Position numbers and translations under genes: made by a program. 8,330 bases of DNA from Candidatus Falkowiibacteriota bacterium (lineage in GTDB: Archaea; Iainarchaeota; Iainarchaeia; Iainarchaeales; GCA-2688035): contig JAFCBY010000075.1 in assembly GCA_017610485.1 (NCBI GenBank), positions 1 to 8,330 of the forward strand, given 5' to 3'. Numbering within the stretch: position 1 is the first letter of the stretch; every line of letters begins with the position of its first letter. The notes beneath the pieces are model-generated. The model saw nothing but the letters and a program-made list of their open reading frames with translations. It was not told the origin of the DNA and ran no database searches. Positions 1 to 6,086 of the stretch are shown piece by piece.

Positions 1-207
1 GCACACGAGATTGAGAAGGGGAAAACCCTTTTTGTGGGGGACATGGTGCATGATGTGGAAACAGCAAAGCAGGCCGGAATCAGAAGCGTTGCCGTCTTGT
101 GCGGCTATGGTTCCAGGGAAAAGCTGGAGAAGGCAAAGCCAGACTTTATTTTTAAGGACTTGGGAGAACTGCCTGCGTTGATTGGGAAACTGGAGGGAAA
201 AAGATGA
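1..207 (+). CDS. HAD-superfamily hydrolase, C-terminal fragment (phosphoglycolate phosphatase-like)
   Basis: Only the last 68 codons are present; the start lies upstream of the window. The visible part begins AHEIEKGKTLFVGDMVHDVETAKQAG. The GDMVHD segment matches HAD motif IV (GDxxxD), whose acidic residues bind Mg2+. The following AGIRSVAVLCGYGS, then KPDFIFKDLGELPALI, is the typical end of phosphoglycolate phosphatase or pyrophosphatase-like HAD enzymes. These are soluble phosphohydrolases that use an aspartyl-phosphate intermediate; the nucleophile motif DxDxT would be upstream and is not seen. The substrate cannot be told from this fragment. The stop TGA (205-207) overlaps the pyrK start as ATGA, so the two genes are probably co-transcribed and translationally coupled. 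The family call is firm; the specific enzyme is open. Confidence 0.88.
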   Translation, partial: AHEIEKGKTLFVGDMVHDVETAKQAGIRSVAVLCGYGSREKLEKAKPDFIFKDLGELPALIGKLEGKR

Positions 208-1016
208 GTGAATTGCCGAAAATGGTTGCGATTAAAAAGATTGTTCAGGAGACGCCAAGCATTAAGACCTATTACTTAGATTATTCAATGGACGCAAGGC
301 CAGGGCAGTTTGCAATGGCCTGGCTGCCAGGCCTGGACGAGAAGCCCTTTACCCTGACTGCGGCAGGAAAGGAATGCGCAATAACTGTTCAGTATAAGGG
401 AAAGTTCACAAAGGCAATGTGCGGCCTGAAGGAAGGGGACAAGATTGGCATTCGCGGGCCCTACGGCAACGGTTTTGATTTTGAAAGGGTTAAGAGCGCG
501 TGCATTGTGGCAGGAGGCTGCGGCGCCGCGCCCCTCCTGCTTTTGGCAGAGCAATTGTCAGCCAAGGGCGTGGACCTGGCAGTAATCAACGGCGCAAGGA
601 CAGGCAAGGAATGCCTGTTCAAGGAAAGGCTGGCAAAAACCACAAAGGAATTTTACATAACAACTGATGATGGCTCTTTGGGGGAAAAGGGCTTTACAAC
701 AAGGGTGCTTGAAAGACTGTTTGGGGAAAAGAAATTCGATTTGGTGTTTGGCTGCGGGCCTGAACCCATGCTAAAAGCAGTGTTTGGGGTTTGTGAGAAG
801 GCAAAGGTGGAGTGCCAGCTGAATTTGGAGAGATGGATGCGATGTTCATTGGGAATTTGTGGTGCTTGTGCAATTGGAAAGTTTTTGGTTTGTAAAGATG
901 GCCCTGTTTTTTCTTCGACCTATTTAAGGCAGATAAAAGAGTTTGGCCAGTCTGCAATGTTAAAATCTGGAAAGGTTGTTTCCTTGAGGGAGTTTGCTGA
1001 GTGGAGGCAGAAGTGA
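204..1016 (+). CDS. pyrK: Dihydroorotate dehydrogenase electron-transfer subunit (FAD, 2Fe-2S)
   Basis: This is a 270-residue ferredoxin-reductase-type protein. In class 1B dihydroorotate dehydrogenase, PyrK passes electrons from the FMN of PyrD through a [2Fe-2S] cluster and FAD to NAD+. Seen in the sequence: a flavin-binding barrel with RPGQF (32-36) and KPFTL (47-51, the R-x-Y-S/T position of the family); RGPYGNGF (84-91); a nucleotide-binding domain with AGGCGAAP (103-110) and CGPEPML (184-190); and a C-terminal cluster-binding segment with cysteines 214, 219, 222 and 230, followed by KDGPVF, the PyrK signature. GGAGGG at 192-197 sits 6 bases before the ATG, which supports this start, and the ATG overlaps the stop of the HAD gene. 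The partner gene pyrD is not in the window. Other oxidoreductase beta subunits share this fold, but the C-terminal DGPVF and the nearby pyr genes make PyrK the best call. Confidence 0.93.
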   Translation: MSELPKMVAIKKIVQETPSIKTYYLDYSMDARPGQFAMAWLPGLDEKPFTLTAAGKECAITVQYKGKFTKAMCGLKEGDKIGIRGPYGNGFDFERVKSACIVAGGCGAAPLLLLAEQLSAKGVDLAVINGARTGKECLFKERLAKTTKEFYITTDDGSLGEKGFTTRVLERLFGEKKFDLVFGCGPEPMLKAVFGVCEKAKVECQLNLERWMRCSLGICGACAIGKFLVCKDGPVFSSTYLRQIKEFGQSAMLKSGKVVSLREFAEWRQK

Positions 1017-1031
1017 TTTGGAGGTGGTGTA

Positions 1032-2234
1032 ATGGTAAAGAAGAACAAGAAATTGGAGGAAGAAATGAGTCGCGGTTTTTCTGAATATGAGCTGGCTTGG
1101 GACGAGTTTTTCAAGAACAAGCCAAAACCGAAAAATGATGACGAAGAACAGAAGCAAATGATTGAGTTTGGCTTCTGGTACAATAATGTCAGAAAGCAGT
1201 CTGACACTGGAAAAACGCCTGCGGAAATGGGTGAAAGGGCGCTGGAATACAGCGAGGATAACGCCGAAGAAGACTATCTGTACGAAGAGGCTGTAAGCCT
1301 TGTTGAGGCAGAGGAATTCCTTGAAGCGATTGAGATGTGTAATGAATTAATCAGGATTAATCCTGAGAATGATGATGCCCTGCTGTTAAAAGTTGAAGCC
1401 CTGACTGGCCTGGGTAAGTTCGAGGAAATTGAGCTAATACTGCGAGAATGCAGCAAAATCAACCCGCACAACCCCTTTGTTTACTTTCACCAGGCAGAAC
1501 TGTTTCTTGTAAGGCGAAATCTGGAAGCGGCCCTGGACAGTATAAACAAATCACTGGAGATGAACCCCGATTGCTTTGGCTTCCTAATAATGAAAGCGCA
1601 ACTACTGTTCTTGCTGAACAATGAGTCCTACAAAGACCTAGTTGAAAAAACCAGAAAGCTCGATGGGAAAAGGCTGGAAAATTTTTTAAAAAAAATTTGG
1701 ATTAGTCGGGAAGAATTTTATGCCGAAAAAGTTTCTGCAGGGTTGATGAAATTGATGGATTCGAGTTTTGAAAAGAATGGCGACAAATCGCTGGAAGAGA
1801 TTCAGCAATTAAAAAACATGGATTTGGATAGCAAAACAAAAGAGATGGTTCTCGGGCTTGAAATAGAATGCTTTTTAATAAAAAAAGATATTGAAACAGC
1901 CAAAAAGCTTATTGAAAACCTCAAGGCAATGAACAAAAGCAATCCACATATGTGGTTTTATGACGCTCAAGTGCAATTCTATGAGGGAAAGGAGGAAAAA
2001 GCTTTGGATACAATAGAAAAATGCATTGTCGTTGCTGAAAAGGAAAAACTCGAACACTTTGAGTACTATGGACTTAAATCCCGAATACTTAAAAAGCTCG
2101 GAAACCCCGAATCTGCGAAATGGGAAGAGAAAGCAAAAAAACTGCGAGAAAAAAACCTGCGAAATATCAAAAAAGAGTTGGGAGAGCACGGAAAGGTTGT
2201 GGAAAAAGACGGGCTGATAAAATTAGAACATTAA
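1032..2234 (+). CDS. Tetratricopeptide-repeat (TPR) protein, function unknown
   Basis: This 400-residue soluble protein has no visible signal peptide or membrane segment. Residues 1-75 are charged and contain FWYNNVRKQSDTGKTPAEMG (48-67), a tryptophan/tyrosine and GKTP-containing module that I cannot name. TPR-like helical pairs follow: EEFLEAIEMCNELIRINPEN (94-113), ALLLKVEALTGLGKFEEIELILRECSKINPHNP (116-148) and AELFLVRRNLEAALDSINKSLEMNPD (155-180), with more degenerate repeats at about 278-300 and 305-360. The end (360-400) is very rich in lysine and glutamate and probably helical. TPR arrays bind other proteins, so a scaffold role is plausible, but the partner is unknown. The start is well supported: GGAGGTG at 1020-1026, 5 bases before the ATG and 15 bases after pyrK. 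The second half is clearly more A-rich than the neighbouring pyr genes. No link to pyrimidine synthesis can be shown beyond position. Confidence 0.85.
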   Translation: MVKKNKKLEEEMSRGFSEYELAWDEFFKNKPKPKNDDEEQKQMIEFGFWYNNVRKQSDTGKTPAEMGERALEYSEDNAEEDYLYEEAVSLVEAEEFLEAIEMCNELIRINPENDDALLLKVEALTGLGKFEEIELILRECSKINPHNPFVYFHQAELFLVRRNLEAALDSINKSLEMNPDCFGFLIMKAQLLFLLNNESYKDLVEKTRKLDGKRLENFLKKIWISREEFYAEKVSAGLMKLMDSSFEKNGDKSLEEIQQLKNMDLDSKTKEMVLGLEIECFLIKKDIETAKKLIENLKAMNKSNPHMWFYDAQVQFYEGKEEKALDTIEKCIVVAEKEKLEHFEYYGLKSRILKKLGNPESAKWEEKAKKLREKNLRNIKKELGEHGKVVEKDGLIKLEH

Positions 2235-2290
2235 AGCACAAAAAAAGGCCGAGTAAAGGAATTTCATGGAGTAAAACAGGTAAAAATAGT

Positions 2291-2404
2291 ATGAACGCAA
2301 AAAAGAAAAATAGGCTGAAAAGGAATAAAAAGAGAACCCCCTTGATTGGGGTTCTGCAATGCTTTAAAAGAGTAATTGAGGAAGTAATTTTAGGTGGGGA
2401 ATAG
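2291..2404 (+). CDS. Possible 37-codon upstream ORF before pyrB (doubtful)
   Basis: An ATG at 2291 opens a 37-codon frame that ends with TAG at 2402-2404, directly touching the GTG start of pyrB and in the same frame. The product would be very basic at the start (MNAKKKNRLKRNKKR) and more hydrophobic after that (PLIGVLQCFKRVIEEVILGGE). Only a weak AGGT (2277-2280) precedes it, with long spacing, so translation is uncertain. If translated, its ribosomes would run through the hairpin at 2333-2355 and finish exactly at pyrB. If the TATA-like box at 2363-2369 is the real pyrB promoter, this ORF would lie mostly outside that transcript. It may equally be chance in A-rich intergenic DNA. Confidence 0.2.
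   Translation: MNAKKKNRLKRNKKRTPLIGVLQCFKRVIEEVILGGE
2333..2355 (+). promoter_or_regulatory. Perfect 8-bp hairpin in the pyrB upstream region
   Basis: AGAACCCC (2333-2340) and GGGGTTCT (2348-2355) are exact reverse complements around the 7-base loop CTTGATT. No T-run follows, so it is not a typical T-tract terminator. It lies about 50 bases before the pyrB start and just upstream of a TATA-like box. It could be a protein-binding site, an mRNA structure in a read-through transcript from the TPR gene, or a processing site. The structure is seen; any function is inference. Confidence 0.5.
2361..2370 (+). promoter_or_regulatory. TATA-like archaeal promoter element for pyrB
   Basis: GCTTTAAAAG contains TTTAAAA (2363-2369), a good match to an archaeal TATA box. 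With the usual 25-base distance, transcription would start near 2391-2393, leaving a leader of about a dozen bases that includes the ribosome binding site. This is the largest gap between pyr genes in the window, which fits a promoter for the pyrB-pyrC-pyrE-pyrF run. Confidence 0.5.
2392..2400 (+). promoter_or_regulatory. Ribosome binding site that fixes the GTG start of pyrB
   Basis: AGGTGGGGA (2392-2400) lies 4 bases before GTG 2405. An in-frame TAG occupies 2402-2404, immediately before the GTG, and no in-frame ATG, GTG or TTG occurs in the next forty or so codons. The GTG is therefore effectively the only available canonical start for pyrB. Confidence 0.7.
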
Positions 2405-3424
2405 GTGCATCCAAAGCGACAAAAGCTATGGCAAGATGTTGCCATTTGGCAGGACGATTTTGAAAAAAGGCTGATAGACCTTATTGGCGAGAGAAAGCTC
2501 TCTGTCAAAAACGTTGTAAGTATTGAAGACCTTTCCCTCGAGGACATAGAGCTGATTTTTGATTGCACAAACTTGTTTAAGGAATTCATTGTAAAGCCAG
2601 ACAGGAAAATAAATCTCCTGAAGGGAATGAGCCAGATTAACTTCTTCTTTGAGTCAAGCACAAGGACAAGGGTTTCGTTTGAACTCGCAGGCAAAAACCT
2701 AAGCATTGACACAATAAACGTAAGCGGGTCAGGCAGCACAATGCAGAAGAAAAAGGAAAGCCTAAATGATGTTGTAAGAACGCTTGATTCAATGCATGCA
2801 AACATAATAATACTGCGGCATGCAAGGGCCGGGAGCCCTGCCATGATTGCAGACCAAATAAAGGCGCCTGTGATTAGTGCAGGGGACGGCTGGCATGAGC
2901 ACCCAACCCAGGCGCTGCTTGATATTTACACAATGCAGGCAAAAAAGGGCGCTATGGAAAGGCAAAAGGTTGTTATTGTTGGAGATGTAAAGCACAGCAG
3001 GGTTGCGGGCTCGCTTATAAGGGGGCTAAACATGTTTGGGGTCGAGCCAAGGATTGCCGGGCCGCCAACCCTAATGCCGCACGGGCTTGAAAAGGTTTTC
3101 AAATGCAAGGTTTACCACAACCTTGAAAAAGCAATAAAGGACGTTGACATTGTTTATGCCCTGAGGATTCAATTGGAGAGGGCTGCAGGGGCAGACATCC
3201 CGTCAGTTAGAGAATACAGCAAGTGTTTCTGCATTACTCCGGACCGCCTGGCGCTTGCAAAGCAGGACGCAATAGTAATGCACCCAGGCCCAATTAACAG
3301 GGAAATTGATTTGAGAACAGAGGTAATGGAAGGCCCGCAAAGTGTTGTTGAAGAACAGGTTGAAAACGGCTTTGCACTAAGGCTCGCACTTTTATACCTG
3401 CTGCTTGGGGGGGAACGCAGATGA
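2405..3424 (+). CDS. pyrB: Aspartate carbamoyltransferase catalytic chain
   Basis: This enzyme joins carbamoyl phosphate and L-aspartate to make N-carbamoyl-L-aspartate, the first committed step of cytosolic pyrimidine synthesis. The 339-residue product has the expected motifs: the carbamoyl-phosphate site SSTRTR (84-89); GSTMQKKKES (110-119), whose lysine from the neighbouring subunit completes the active site; RHARAGSPA (138-146); HPTQ (166-169); VGDVKHSRVA (192-201); and HPGPINRE (293-300). It is about 30 residues longer at the N-terminus than usual (about 310), with a charged stretch at residues 1-36, and the stop just upstream shows that this length is real. The end overlaps pyrC by 4 bases (ATGA). 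No pyrI regulatory-chain gene is adjacent, unlike many archaeal pyrBI operons. The motif style looks closer to bacterial PyrB paired with a type I PyrC; that is inference. Confidence 0.96.
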   Translation: MHPKRQKLWQDVAIWQDDFEKRLIDLIGERKLSVKNVVSIEDLSLEDIELIFDCTNLFKEFIVKPDRKINLLKGMSQINFFFESSTRTRVSFELAGKNLSIDTINVSGSGSTMQKKKESLNDVVRTLDSMHANIIILRHARAGSPAMIADQIKAPVISAGDGWHEHPTQALLDIYTMQAKKGAMERQKVVIVGDVKHSRVAGSLIRGLNMFGVEPRIAGPPTLMPHGLEKVFKCKVYHNLEKAIKDVDIVYALRIQLERAAGADIPSVREYSKCFCITPDRLALAKQDAIVMHPGPINREIDLRTEVMEGPQSVVEEQVENGFALRLALLYLLLGGERR

Positions 3425-4707
3425 CCAAGCTTTTGATTAGGGGAGGCAGGGTAATTGACCCGGCAAACAAAGTGGATAAGAAAATGGATGTGCTCGTGGA
3501 AAACGGAAAGATTGCAAAGCTTGCAGAAAGCATAAAGGAAAAGGCAGACGAAACAATTGAAGCGAAAGGACATATTGTAACTCCGGGCCTAATTGACATG
3601 CATGTTCATTTGAGGGAGCCTGGCCGGGAGGACAAGGAAACAATTGCAACAGCCTCAAGGGCTGCTGCGGCCGGAGGCTTTACAACAATTGTTGGAATGC
3701 CAAACACGACTCCTGACGCCGACAACCAAACGGTTATTGAATTTGTTTTAAGCAGGGCAAGAAAGGAAGCAGTCGTAAATGTCCTTCCTGTCGGAGCCAT
3801 TACCAAAAAGAGGGAAGGGCACGAGCTTGCCGAAATTGGCGAGCTTAAAAAAACAGGGGCCGTTGCAGTAAGCGATGATGGCGCCGACATTCAGGACGCA
3901 AACGTCATGAGAAAGGCGCTTGAGTACTGTACTATGTGGGACATGCCTGTTCTCTCACACTCTGAGGACGTAAGGCTTGCTGCAAAGGGCGTGATGCACG
4001 AAGGCCTTGTAAGTACAGAGTTAGGCTTGCCTGGAAAGCCCGCCGCAGCGGAGGAAGTAATGATTGCGAGGGAAATAATTTTGAGCAAACTTGCCGACTG
4101 CCCAATTCACTTTTGCCACGTAAGCACAGTTGGAAGCGTTGATTTGATAAGGCTTGCAAAAGAACAGGGTGCAAAGGTAACAGGGGAAACCTGTCCGCAT
4201 TACTTTTCGCTTACTGACGAGGCAGTTAGGGGCTATGACCCAAACGCAAAGGTAAACCCGCCACTTCGCGGAAAAGAGCATTTGGAAGCGGTTAAACAGG
4301 GCCTAAAGGATGGGACAATAGGGGTTATTGCATCAGACCATGCCCCCCACACAAGGGTTGAGAAGTTTTATGAGTTTGAGTACTGCGAAAACGGAATGGT
4401 TGGCCTGGAAACTACGCTGCCGCTTGTTCTAACAAACCTTGTTGGCAAAAAGGTGCTCTCGCTTGAAGATGCAATTGCAAAAATGACAATAAACCCTGCA
4501 AAAATCTTGCACCTCGAAAAGGGAACACTTGGAGAGGGAAAGGACGCAGACATTACAATAATTGACCTTAACGCAGAGGAAACAGTTGACCCAGACAAGT
4601 TTGAAAGCAAAGGCAGAAACACGCCATTTGCAGGAATGAAATTGAAGGGGAAGGCAATTTACACAATTGTTGGAGGCAAAGTTGTCTTCAAGAACGGAAA
4701 ATTTTAG
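3421..4707 (+). CDS. pyrC: Dihydroorotase, type I
   Basis: This zinc amidohydrolase closes N-carbamoyl-aspartate to dihydroorotate, the third step of the pathway. At 428 residues it has the normal length of class I enzymes. The metal and catalytic residues are visible: DMHVHLREPG (59-68) with H61 and H63; D153 in SDDG (151-154); H180 in VLSHSE; H233 in FCHVST; NPPLR (279-283); and D306 in ASDHAPH (304-310). The closing beta-sandwich part GTLGEGKDADITIID (368-382) is typical of amidohydrolases. An aspartate (D153) takes the place of the carbamylated lysine of other dihydroorotases, as known for the Aquifex-type enzyme. The ATG overlaps the pyrB stop and a run of seven G (3407-3413) lies just upstream. 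The tight coupling with pyrB fits a possible PyrB-PyrC complex, known in some bacteria but not shown here. Confidence 0.96.
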   Translation: MTKLLIRGGRVIDPANKVDKKMDVLVENGKIAKLAESIKEKADETIEAKGHIVTPGLIDMHVHLREPGREDKETIATASRAAAAGGFTTIVGMPNTTPDADNQTVIEFVLSRARKEAVVNVLPVGAITKKREGHELAEIGELKKTGAVAVSDDGADIQDANVMRKALEYCTMWDMPVLSHSEDVRLAAKGVMHEGLVSTELGLPGKPAAAEEVMIAREIILSKLADCPIHFCHVSTVGSVDLIRLAKEQGAKVTGETCPHYFSLTDEAVRGYDPNAKVNPPLRGKEHLEAVKQGLKDGTIGVIASDHAPHTRVEKFYEFEYCENGMVGLETTLPLVLTNLVGKKVLSLEDAIAKMTINPAKILHLEKGTLGEGKDADITIIDLNAEETVDPDKFESKGRNTPFAGMKLKGKAIYTIVGGKVVFKNGKF

Positions 4708-4730
4708 TGAAACTTGGAGTTGTTGTTTGA

Positions 4731-5450
4731 ATGGCAAAAGCGCACAGGCAAAAAGTAACCGAAAGTAAGATGGACAGGGACAGAATAAAACGGGAAAACC
4801 GGCAACGGAAACAGGAAAAGCGCGTTGGAAAGCCTGTTGGAGTGGAAGGGATAGGACATTCCAAACCAAGAAAGCAAAGGCAGTGGGTTGAACTCAAGCG
4901 CGTGGGCGGAGGATGGCGGCCAGACCTCACTGTCAAGGCATTCAACGACCTTAAGAGGGCTGGAAAGGCAGAGATTGGTGCATACTCCTTTGTTAAGGAC
5001 TATTCAAGGTCAAACGACAAGCAGCTTGTTTTCGAGGCAATGGTTGGGGCAGACCTGACAACCAAAAAAAAATACAGAAAGCACTTTGGGTTCTTTCTAA
5101 TTGATTTTGAGAAAAGGACAATAAAAAAAATTTATGAAGGAGAGCATGGTGTACTAAGCTCTTTTACGGAAAGGGACTCCGATGGAAGAAGACTTTCAAA
5201 AGCGAGGGCAAGCCGAATAGGCAAACCGGATTACAGGGGATACAAGCACAACCCTGAAATTCCCACTGCTGCTTTGGAAAACATACTAAAGGGGCAGAAT
5301 GCGAAAAGCGGACACTTGACATTTACTGTCACAGGACAAACACAGGCCAATATGCTTGTCACCATTACAGGGGGCAAAAAGACAATTGGAAAGTATAAAG
5401 TTTCCCGCCACCTAACACCGGAAGGGGCGAGGTCAATTTATGACGGTTAA
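4731..5450 (+). CDS. Unrecognised basic protein encoded inside the pyr operon
   Basis: I do not recognise this 239-residue protein. The first 50 residues are strongly basic, with about 18 lysines or arginines, for example DRIKRENRQRKQEKRVGKP (17-35); this part is probably disordered or helical. From about residue 50 it looks globular: QWVELKRVGGGWRPDLT (51-67), FEAMVGADLTTKKKYRKHFGFFLIDFEKRTIKKIYEG (101-137) with alternating strand-like hydrophobics, and a C-terminal part with HLTFTVTGQTQANMLVTITGGKKTIGKYKVSRHLTPEGARSIYDG (195-239). No membrane segment, signal peptide or metal-site motif is seen, and no cysteine occurs. It starts 23 bases after pyrC with only a weak GGAG (4716-4719), 11 bases before the ATG, and ends 20 bases before pyrE, so it is transcribed with the pyr genes. 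Codon style matches its neighbours, which supports a real gene. Nucleic-acid binding is suggested only by charge. Confidence 0.8.
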   Translation: MAKAHRQKVTESKMDRDRIKRENRQRKQEKRVGKPVGVEGIGHSKPRKQRQWVELKRVGGGWRPDLTVKAFNDLKRAGKAEIGAYSFVKDYSRSNDKQLVFEAMVGADLTTKKKYRKHFGFFLIDFEKRTIKKIYEGEHGVLSSFTERDSDGRRLSKARASRIGKPDYRGYKHNPEIPTAALENILKGQNAKSGHLTFTVTGQTQANMLVTITGGKKTIGKYKVSRHLTPEGARSIYDG

Positions 5451-5470
5451 AGAGTTTGGGAGGAATTTTA

Positions 5471-6086
5471 ATGGATTCAAAAGAAAGGTTATGCAATGAG
5501 TTGTTTGACATTGGGGCTGTGAAGTTTGGGTGCTTCGAGCTCAAGAGCGGGCTTTTAAGCCCAATATACATTGACCTGCGGATTCTTGTGTCCCACCCAA
5601 ACACTTTGAGAAATGTTGCATCAGAGCTTATTAGGCTGGAAAAGCCACTGCACTTTGACAGCCGCAATATCAATTGCCACCGCAATATCCCTTTTGTCCA
5701 ACTATCCAATGGTTTACCCAAGAAAAGAGCAGAAAGGGTATGGCACAAAGAAGCAGATTGAGGGCGAATTTGAGAAAGGGGAAACCGTTCTTGTATACGA
5801 CGACCTTATTACAAAGGGAACAAGCAAGTTTGAGGCAATAACGCCACTGCTGGAAGCAGGGCTTGTTGTAAAGGACATTGCAGTTCTTGTTGACAGGGAA
5901 CAGGGCGGCAAGGAAGATCTTAAGTCAAAGGGATACGACCTGCACTCAGTTTTTACCATGACCGAGATACTTGACATCCTTTTAAAGAGCAAGAAAATAT
6001 CGCAAGAGCAGTTTGACTCAATTAAGGAATACTTTGCAGATGCAGAGGGCTGGAGCAAAAAACATGAGGGTGAGGTCAATGAATAA
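5471..6086 (+). pseudogene. pyrE: Orotate phosphoribosyltransferase, frameshifted by a probable small deletion
   Basis: OPRT joins orotate to PRPP to make OMP. The first part, starting at ATG 5471 with GGGAGGA (5458-5464) as ribosome binding site, reads MDSKERLCNELFDIGAVKFG and continues through SGLLSPIYIDLR to LEKPLHFD, ending near 5659. From there that frame degrades and stops at 5761. The rest of the enzyme continues in the +1 frame from about 5658: TAAISIATAISLLSNYPMVY, PRKEQKGYGTKK, IEGEFEKGE, the PRPP-binding motif VLVYDDLITKGTSKFE, then LVDREQGGKEDLKSKGYDLHSV, ending at TAA 6084-6086. Related enzymes have about seven residues (FDxIAGxP-like) where the frames join, so the data fit a loss of about 20 bases, not a simple one-base slip. 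Intact, it would be about 211 residues. It may be a genuine mutation or an assembly error in a locally repeated stretch; conserved sequence on both sides suggests a recent event or an artefact. Confidence 0.88.
5662..5689 (+). repeat. 10-base direct repeat at the pyrE lesion
   Basis: CCGCAATATC occurs at 5662-5671 and again at 5680-5689, an 18-base period, immediately downstream of the point where the pyrE reading frame changes. Part of this reflects the repeated AAI/TAI residues of the enzyme. Short direct repeats of this kind favour replication slippage and also cause local misassembly, so the repeat is a plausible source of the lesion. Confidence 0.6.

Noticed and set aside
1170..1235. Transposase remnant in the TPR gene
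   Set aside because: There are no catalytic aspartates, terminal inverted repeats or target duplications; only a short resemblance is seen.
2120..2404. 94-codon + strand frame rich in lysine and arginine, ending just before pyrB
   Set aside because: Its first part is an out-of-frame shadow of the TPR gene with no start signal. Only the portion from ATG 2291 was kept, at low confidence.
2167..2844. 225-codon minus-strand frame across the TPR end and pyrB start
   Set aside because: It is antisense to clearly conserved pyrB sequence, is phenylalanine/serine/leucine-rich as expected for the reverse of lysine-rich coding DNA, and shows no recognisable motif.
5456..5470. TTG start at 5456 for pyrE
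   Set aside because: It would place the ribosome binding site GGGAGGA inside the gene; ATG 5471 has that site at good spacing and matches the family N-terminus.
5640..5670. Programmed ribosomal frameshift in pyrE
   Set aside because: There is no slippery heptamer or obvious stimulatory structure, and conserved residues appear to be missing at the junction, which a frameshift alone would not explain.
6013..6078. Extended TTG or ATG 6064 start for pyrF
   Set aside because: The added residues are not conserved and lie within pyrE; the AGGGTGAGG site points to ATG 6079.
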